Assembly (NCBI RefSeq): GCF_021277265.1 | Contig: NZ_JAJSOH010000024.1 | Coordinates: 1-64,000, forward strand | From: Kineosporia rhizophila | Lineage (GTDB): Bacteria; Actinomycetota; Actinomycetes; Actinomycetales; Kineosporiaceae | Length of the DNA: 64,000 bases | Reading direction: 5' to 3' | Part shown: piece after piece, positions 59,446-64,000 of the stretch | How the letters are laid out: each line of letters starts with the position of its first letter | Numbering within the stretch: the stretch's first letter is position 1 | Program-made: the position numbers and the translations under genes | The notes under the pieces: generated by a model | Seen by the model: the letters and a program-made list of their open reading frames with translations, nothing else | What the model was told of the DNA's origin: nothing | Databases searched by the model: none

Positions 59446-60765
59446 GTGGTCGGTCTGGTCTTCATCGCACTGGTCCTCACCGTCGTGGCCGGTCTGGCCG
59501 CGGCGTCCGAGGCCGCGCTGTCCCGGATCGGCCGTTCGCACGCGGCAGACCTGCAGGCCCAGGGCCGGCGCGGTGCGGCCGCGGTGGTCAAGGTGGCCGA
59601 CGAGCCCGCGCCGGTGCTCAGCGTGGCCACCCTGCTGCGGGTCACCGCCGAGGTGGGCGCGGTCGTCTCGGTCACGTTCGCCACGATCGAGGCGCTGGGC
59701 AACTACTACACCTCGGGTGTGGTGGCCGGGCTGATCATGGCCGCGGCCTCGTTCGTCATGGTCGGGGTGGGCCCGCGCACCCTGGGTAGGCAGTACGCCG
59801 ACAACGTGGCGCTGATCGCGGCCCCGCCGCTGGTCGCGCTGACCACCGTGCTGGCCCCGCTGACCCGGCTGCTGGTGCTGATCGGCAACGCGGTCACTCC
59901 GGGCAGCGGGCTGCGCGACGGGCCGTTCGCCTCCGAGGCCGAGCTGCGCCAGGCGGTCGACATCGCCCAGGAGAGCCAGCTGATCGAGCTGGGCGAGCAG
60001 AAGATGATCCACTCGGTGATCGGTCTGGGCGACACCCTGGCCCGTGAGGTGATGGTGCCGCGCACCGACGTGGTGTCGGTCGACCGCGACCGGAACCTGC
60101 ACGACGCGATGTCGCTGTTCCTGCGCTCCGGCTTCTCCCGGGTGCCGGTGGTGGGCGGCGGCCTGGACGACCCGGTCGGCATCCTCTACCTGAAGGACGT
60201 GGCCCGCCGGATGCACGAGCACCCCGACGCCGGGCTCACCCAGCGGGTCGAGTCGATCATGCGGCGGCCGGTGTTCGTGCCCGACAGCAAACCGGCCGAC
60301 GAGCTGCTGCGCGAGATGCAGCACGCCGGTCACGCGGCGATCGTGGTGGACGAGTACGGCGGCACGGCCGGCCTGGTCACCATCGAGGACATCCTGGAGG
60401 AGATCGTCGGGGAGATCGCCGACGAGTACGACCGGGCCGAGATCGCGGTGGAGAATCTGCCCGACGGCCGCCGCCGGGTGAGCTCACGGATGCACCTGGA
60501 CGACCTCGGGGAGCTGTTCGGCATCGAGATCGAGGACGAGGAGGTCGACACCGTGGGCGGTCTGCTGGCCAAAGGCCTGGGCCGGGTGCCGATCGCCGGG
60601 TCCACCACGGCGGTGCAGGGTCTCCTGCTCACCGCCGACACCTTCGAGGGCCGGCGGCACAGCCTGGCCACGGTCCTGGTCGGCCGGGACGACGACGCCC
60701 GGGCCGGCACCGAACCCGAGCTCGCCGAGGCACAGCCGGCAGCGGAAGGAAGCCATCCCCGATGA
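59446..60765 (+). CDS. CNNM/CorC-type membrane CBS protein
   Basis: A 439-residue haemolysin-C/CNNM family protein. CNNM membrane domain with three to four segments in 1-150, two CBS domains (about 200-330; VMVPRTDVVSVDRDR, IVVDEYGGTAGLVTIEDILEEIVGEI) and a CorC_HlyC domain at the C-terminus. Likely Mg or Co efflux. GTG 59446. It overlaps the next gene by 4 bp. The CBS signature DEYGGTAGLVTIEDI is diagnostic. Confidence 0.94.
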   Translation: MVGLVFIALVLTVVAGLAAASEAALSRIGRSHAADLQAQGRRGAAAVVKVADEPAPVLSVATLLRVTAEVGAVVSVTFATIEALGNYYTSGVVAGLIMAAASFVMVGVGPRTLGRQYADNVALIAAPPLVALTTVLAPLTRLLVLIGNAVTPGSGLRDGPFASEAELRQAVDIAQESQLIELGEQKMIHSVIGLGDTLAREVMVPRTDVVSVDRDRNLHDAMSLFLRSGFSRVPVVGGGLDDPVGILYLKDVARRMHEHPDAGLTQRVESIMRRPVFVPDSKPADELLREMQHAGHAAIVVDEYGGTAGLVTIEDILEEIVGEIADEYDRAEIAVENLPDGRRRVSSRMHLDDLGELFGIEIEDEEVDTVGGLLAKGLGRVPIAGSTTAVQGLLLTADTFEGRRHSLATVLVGRDDDARAGTEPELAEAQPAAEGSHPR

Positions 60766-61199
60766 CCACCCCGATGACCACTCCGATGACCGGTACCCAG
60801 AAGAACGTCACGCTGGCCCTGAACGGCCTGCTGCTCGTCGTTTTCGTCGGCTCTGCGCTGCGCGGCGGCTGGTGGCTGCTCCTGCTGGTGCTGGCGATCT
60901 CCCCGGCGATGCGGATCTACCGGGTCTACCGCCCGGCCGATCCGTCGCGGGTGGCCGAGCGGTTCACCGAGCCGGGCGGGCACCGGGTGGTGCTCCAGGT
61001 CGCCGGGCCGAACCCGATCGCGGTGATCCGCGAGATCCGCCGCACCACCGGGCTGGACCTGCGCGCCGCCAAGCAACTCCTCGACGAGGCCCCCACCATC
61101 GTCAAGGAGAACCTCAGCGAGTCCAGCGCGGGCCTGGTCGCCGACCACCTGCAGAAGGCCGGGGCCCGGGCCCTGGCCGCACCCATCGGAGAAAAGTGA
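60762..61199 (+). CDS. membrane-anchored L7/L12-C-terminal-domain protein
   Basis: A 145-residue protein. One or two membrane segments (about 17-47), then a domain (about 72-140) like ribosomal L7/L12 C-terminus: HRVVLQVAGPNPIAVIREIRRTTGLDLRAAKQLLDEAPTIVKENLS. Codons for MTTP repeat at the start (12-bp units), giving three in-frame ATGs (60762, 60774, 60786). Overlaps the CorC stop and the era start by 4 bp each. It may recruit a ribosome or GTPase to the membrane; unproven. Confidence 0.85.
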   Translation: MTTPMTTPMTGTQKNVTLALNGLLLVVFVGSALRGGWWLLLLVLAISPAMRIYRVYRPADPSRVAERFTEPGGHRVVLQVAGPNPIAVIREIRRTTGLDLRAAKQLLDEAPTIVKENLSESSAGLVADHLQKAGARALAAPIGEK

Positions 61200-62113
61200 C
61201 GAACACGCCCGACACCCAGCACCGGTCCGGCTTCGCCTGCCTGGTCGGCAGGCCCAACGCGGGCAAGTCGACGCTGACCAACGCCCTGGTCGGCGAGAAG
61301 ATCGCGATCACCTCGGACCGCCCGCAGACCACCCGGCACACCATCCGCGGCATCGTGCACCGGCCGGACGCCCAGCTCGTGCTGGTCGACACCCCCGGCC
61401 TGCACCGCCCGCGCACACTGCTCGGCGAGCGGCTGAACGACCTGGTGCGCGAGACCCTGCTGGAGGTCGACGTGGTCGGCTTCTGCCTGCCCGCCGACGA
61501 GAAGATCGGCCCGGGCGACAAGTTCATCGCCCGCGAGCTGAAGGAACTGCGCCGCACCCCGATCGTCGCCATCGTGACCAAGTCCGACAAGGTCAAGCCG
61601 CAGCGTCTGGCCGAGCACCTGCTCGAGGTCCAGGAGCTGATGGAGTCGGACGACATCATCCCGGTCTCCGCGGTCGACGGGTTCCAGGTCGGCGCCCTGG
61701 TCGACGTGCTCATGGGGCACCTGCCCGAGGGCCCGCGGATGTACCCGGACGACGAGCTCACCGACGAGCCCGAGAACGTGATGATCGCCGAGCTGGTGCG
61801 CGAGGCCGCGCTGGAGGGTGTGCGGGACGAGCTGCCGCACAGCCTGGCGGTGGTGGTCGAGGAGGTCAGCGAGCGCGAGGGCCGGCCGCAGAGTGCGCCG
61901 CTGCTCGACGTGCACGTGCTGCTCTACGTGGAGCGCGACAGCCAGAAGGCGATCGTGATCGGCCGCGGCGGGAGCCGGCTGCGCGAGGTCGGCACCAAGG
62001 CCCGCAAGGAGATCGAGGCCCTGCTGGGCACCCGCATCCACCTGGACATCCGGGTCAAGGTGGCCAAGGACTGGCAGCGCGACCCGAAACAGATGCAGCG
62101 GCTGGGGTTCTGA
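61196..62113 (+). CDS. era: GTPase Era
   Basis: A 305-residue Era. G1 GRPNAGKST (18-26), G2 in TSDRPQTTRHTI, G3 DTPGLH (65-70), G4 TKSD in place of NKxD, and a C-terminal KH domain (VIGRGGSRLREVGTKARKEIEALLG). Binds 16S rRNA 3' end in 30S assembly. GTG 61196 overlaps the preceding stop. RecO, often downstream of era in actinobacteria, is not in the window. Confidence 0.96.
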   Translation: MTNTPDTQHRSGFACLVGRPNAGKSTLTNALVGEKIAITSDRPQTTRHTIRGIVHRPDAQLVLVDTPGLHRPRTLLGERLNDLVRETLLEVDVVGFCLPADEKIGPGDKFIARELKELRRTPIVAIVTKSDKVKPQRLAEHLLEVQELMESDDIIPVSAVDGFQVGALVDVLMGHLPEGPRMYPDDELTDEPENVMIAELVREAALEGVRDELPHSLAVVVEEVSEREGRPQSAPLLDVHVLLYVERDSQKAIVIGRGGSRLREVGTKARKEIEALLGTRIHLDIRVKVAKDWQRDPKQMQRLGF

Positions 62114-63430
62114 GTGGCGGCGCCCCGAGGGGTGCCGCCGGAGACCGCCAGACGCAGGCTGGGCCTGTTCGCAGACCTGACCCCGCTGCGCCACAGCCCG
62201 GCCTACCGTCGGCTGTGGCTGGGCACGTTGCTGTCCTCGGTCGGCGCCCAGCTGACCACGGTGGCGGTCGGTCTGCAGGTCTACGACCTCAGCGGATCCA
62301 GCTTCAGCGTGGGCCTGGTCGGCCTCTTCGCGCTGGTGCCGCTGGTGGTGTTCGGCCTGTACGGCGGGTCGGTCTCCGACGCCTTCGACCGCCGCAAGGT
62401 TCTGCTGGTCAGTTCCGGCGGGCTCTTCGTGACCGCCCTGTGTTTCGCGGCGCAGGCCTGGGCCGGGCTGAACCAGGTCTGGCTGCTGTACGGCCTGGTG
62501 GCGGTGCAGAACGGGTTCTGGGCGGTGAACTCACCGGCCCGGATGGCGATCCTGCCGCGGCTGCTGCCGAAGGAGATGCTGCCCGCCGCGAACGCGCTGT
62601 CCACCCTGGGCAACAGCGTGGGGATGACGCTGGGCCCGCTGCTGGCCGGGTTCTCGGTCAGCCACCTGGGTTTCGGCGGTACCTACTTCAGCGAGGTGCT
62701 GCTGCTCGGCGTCGCCCTGACCACCCTGGTGGCCCTGCCCGCGATGCCGCCGCTGGGCGAGGTGCGGCGTTCCGGGCTGGCCTCGGTGCTGGAGGGCCTG
62801 AACTATCTGCGCACCCGCCCGAACGTGCGGATGACGTTCCTGGTCGACCTGGTCGCGATGATCTTCGGCATGCCGCGCGTGCTGTTCCCGGCGCTCGGTG
62901 CGGTGGTGATCGGCGGTGGGGCCACCACGGTCGGCGTGCTCTCGGCCGGGATCGCCACCGGCGCGGTGCTGGCCGGGGTCCTTTCCGGTCCGCTTGGCCG
63001 GGTGCGCCGTCAGGGTCTGGCGGTGCTGGTCGCGATCGTGGCCTGGGGCGCCAGCATCGTGGGTTTCGGCGTGGTGGTCGGCCTCTCGTCCGGCCCGGAC
63101 GCGGGTGGCGGGGCGCACTGGCTGCTCTGGCCGGCTTTCGGGCTGCTGGTGCTGTCCGGCGTGGCCGACTCGGTCAGCGGCATCTTCCGCAGCACGATCC
63201 TTCAGACCGCCACCCCGGACCACATGCGCGGCCGTCTACAGGGCGTTTTCGTGGTGGTCGTCGCGGGTGGGCCACGGCTGGGTGACCTGGCTGTCGGGTC
63301 GGCGGCCGACCTCACGAGCGAGAGCGTCGCGGCGATCGCCGGGGGCCTGACCTGCATCGCGCTGGTCGTGTTCCTCGGCCTGCGGAACCCACGTTTCGCC
63401 CGGTACGACGCGCATAGTCCCGAGGCCTGA
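62114..63430 (+). CDS. MFS transporter (EntS-like)
   Basis: A 438-residue MFS protein with 12 hydrophobic segments. SDAFDRRKVLLVS is motif A after segment 2 and ATPDHMRGRLQGVFVVVVAGGPRLGD lies in the second half, typical of the EntS/DHA3-like exporters. GTG 62114 directly follows era's TGA with no gap, so it depends on the era transcript. Candidate exporter of siderophores or drugs. Confidence 0.9.
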   Translation: MAAPRGVPPETARRRLGLFADLTPLRHSPAYRRLWLGTLLSSVGAQLTTVAVGLQVYDLSGSSFSVGLVGLFALVPLVVFGLYGGSVSDAFDRRKVLLVSSGGLFVTALCFAAQAWAGLNQVWLLYGLVAVQNGFWAVNSPARMAILPRLLPKEMLPAANALSTLGNSVGMTLGPLLAGFSVSHLGFGGTYFSEVLLLGVALTTLVALPAMPPLGEVRRSGLASVLEGLNYLRTRPNVRMTFLVDLVAMIFGMPRVLFPALGAVVIGGGATTVGVLSAGIATGAVLAGVLSGPLGRVRRQGLAVLVAIVAWGASIVGFGVVVGLSSGPDAGGGAHWLLWPAFGLLVLSGVADSVSGIFRSTILQTATPDHMRGRLQGVFVVVVAGGPRLGDLAVGSAADLTSESVAAIAGGLTCIALVVFLGLRNPRFARYDAHSPEA

Positions 63431-63991
63431 CGGGCGGGTGTCCGCCGAGCGGGGGTAGGCCGGCGCGGGCTCGTACGAATCGGTGAGCTGACCTACTGGG
63501 GGCACCTCCCAGCCCCCTAGGGGCTGGGGGACCATTGTTTGTCGTGCCCATGAGCCGAGCCGGCCTGTCCGGGCCAGCCACCCCACCACCACGCCCAGCA
63601 CGGCGCCGATCAGCCCGCCCAGGCCATTGGTGATCACGTCGTCCACGTCGGTGGCCCGGCTGTAGATCGGCAGCTGCAGGATCTCCACGCCGATCGAGAC
63701 CAGCGTGGCGAGGGCCGCGCAGAGCAGCATCCGGCGGCGTAGGGCCAGGTACAGGAAGAAGCCCAGGGGGATGAACATGGCCACGTTCCCGCCGAGGTAG
63801 ATCAGGAGGTCGGCCGGGTCGTGGGTGTAGCGCTGCAGCGTGCCGAACGGCTCCAGCTGCAGGCGGCCGGGGCTGGTGGCACCCGAGCGGCGGGTGAGCG
63901 TGCTGATCGCGATCACCCCGAGCGAGCCGGCCACCAGGCACAGGGCCCAGACCTGCAGGCCGCGCACCGGTCTGCGGTTGCGCAGCAGCAC
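63236..63991 (-). CDS. VanZ-like protein, with 3' part disturbed
   Basis: A VanZ-like frame of 251 residues. The N-terminal 150 residues give four membrane segments: LQVWALCLVAGSLGVIAISTL, VAMFIPLGFFLYLAL, LCAALATLVSIGVEILQLPIY and DDVITNGLGGLIGAVLGVVVGWLA, with the VanZ motif EILQLPIYSRATDVDDVITN. From about residue 150 the frame reads through a palindromic repeat (63495-63530) and 195 bp antisense to the MFS gene, so the real end is uncertain. GTG 63991 lies 9 bp from the window edge, and the gene may begin further out. Confidence 0.75.
   Translation of the reverse strand: MLLRNRRPVRGLQVWALCLVAGSLGVIAISTLTRRSGATSPGRLQLEPFGTLQRYTHDPADLLIYLGGNVAMFIPLGFFLYLALRRRMLLCAALATLVSIGVEILQLPIYSRATDVDDVITNGLGGLIGAVLGVVVGWLARTGRLGSWARQTMVPQPLGGWEVPPVGQLTDSYEPAPAYPRSADTRPSGLGTMRVVPGETWVPQAEEHDQRDAGQAPGDRRDALAREVGRRPDSQVTQPWPTRDDHHENAL
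63495..63530. repeat. palindromic repeat resembling Streptomyces intergenic element
   Basis: CTGGGGG-cacct-CCCAGCCCC-CTA-GGGGCTGGG. Nine-bp stem 63508-63516 with 63520-63528; the first CTGGG (63495-63499) can instead pair with CCCAG (63508-63512), giving alternative hairpins. From memory, the minus strand resembles a GC-rich palindrome frequent between Streptomyces genes. Confidence 0.6.
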
Positions 63992-64000
63992 GGCGGCAGC

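Overview
This window looks like chromosomal DNA from a high-GC actinobacterium (Actinomycetota). The evidence is a very strong G/C third-codon bias, many GTG starts, frequent ATGA or GTGA stop/start overlaps, an XRE/DUF5753-DUF397 regulator pair, DUF3618, DUF3097 and DUF4870 proteins, and the gene order degV-comEA-comEC-holA-rpsT-lepA-hemW-DUF3097-hrcA-dnaJ-rsmE-HIT-phoH-ybeY-corC-era. A filamentous actinomycete (Streptomyces- or Kineosporia-like) fits best, but the genus cannot be fixed from the sequence alone. I found no rRNA, tRNA, insertion sequence, prophage or CRISPR array.

Region 1, about 0-41 kb, is accessory and metabolic. It opens with a G-rich tandem-repeat patch and a GNAT acetyltransferase. 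Next come an erythromycin-esterase-like / hydrolase / phosphoribosyltransferase operon and an AAA+ ATPase paired with a membrane-anchored LRR/TPR protein. Polyol use follows: a mannitol/arabinitol-type dehydrogenase converging on a xylulokinase. Then there is a DapA-family aldolase, a glyoxalase-fold protein, a LigC-type DNA ligase, a membrane acyltransferase, a lipase-like membrane hydrolase, a threonine/serine dehydratase, a TetR/MFS efflux pair with two well-placed operators, a PemK-like protein and a GntR-ABC operon. DedA, flippase-like and SulP membrane proteins precede a three-gene envelope/stress operon (LEA-like, holin-family, DUF3618). After these come an SDR, a GH15-like protein and a secreted GH26 glycosidase, a SprT-like metalloprotease, an S4 protein, a LigD-phosphoesterase/TUDOR fusion, peptide deformylase, an XRE/DUF397 pair, a RecQ-phosphoribosyltransferase fusion and a membrane diguanylate cyclase.

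Region 2, about 41-62 kb, is a conserved housekeeping block: DNA uptake (comEA, comEC), replication (holA), translation (rpsT, lepA, rsmE, ybeY, era), haem and heat shock (hemW, hrcA behind a CIRCE element, dnaJ), phoH and a CorC-type protein. A small HTH/Clp-N module with two perfect palindromes sits between holA and rpsT, and ComEC carries a roughly 140-residue Gly/Arg/Pro-rich insertion.

Region 3, about 62-64 kb, holds an MFS exporter joined directly to era and a convergent VanZ-like gene whose 3' part contains a palindromic repeat.

Several convergent junctions carry near-perfect long hairpins built on a shared arm (GGACG-YYTGTGAG). They look like a dispersed family of bidirectional terminator or REP-like elements.
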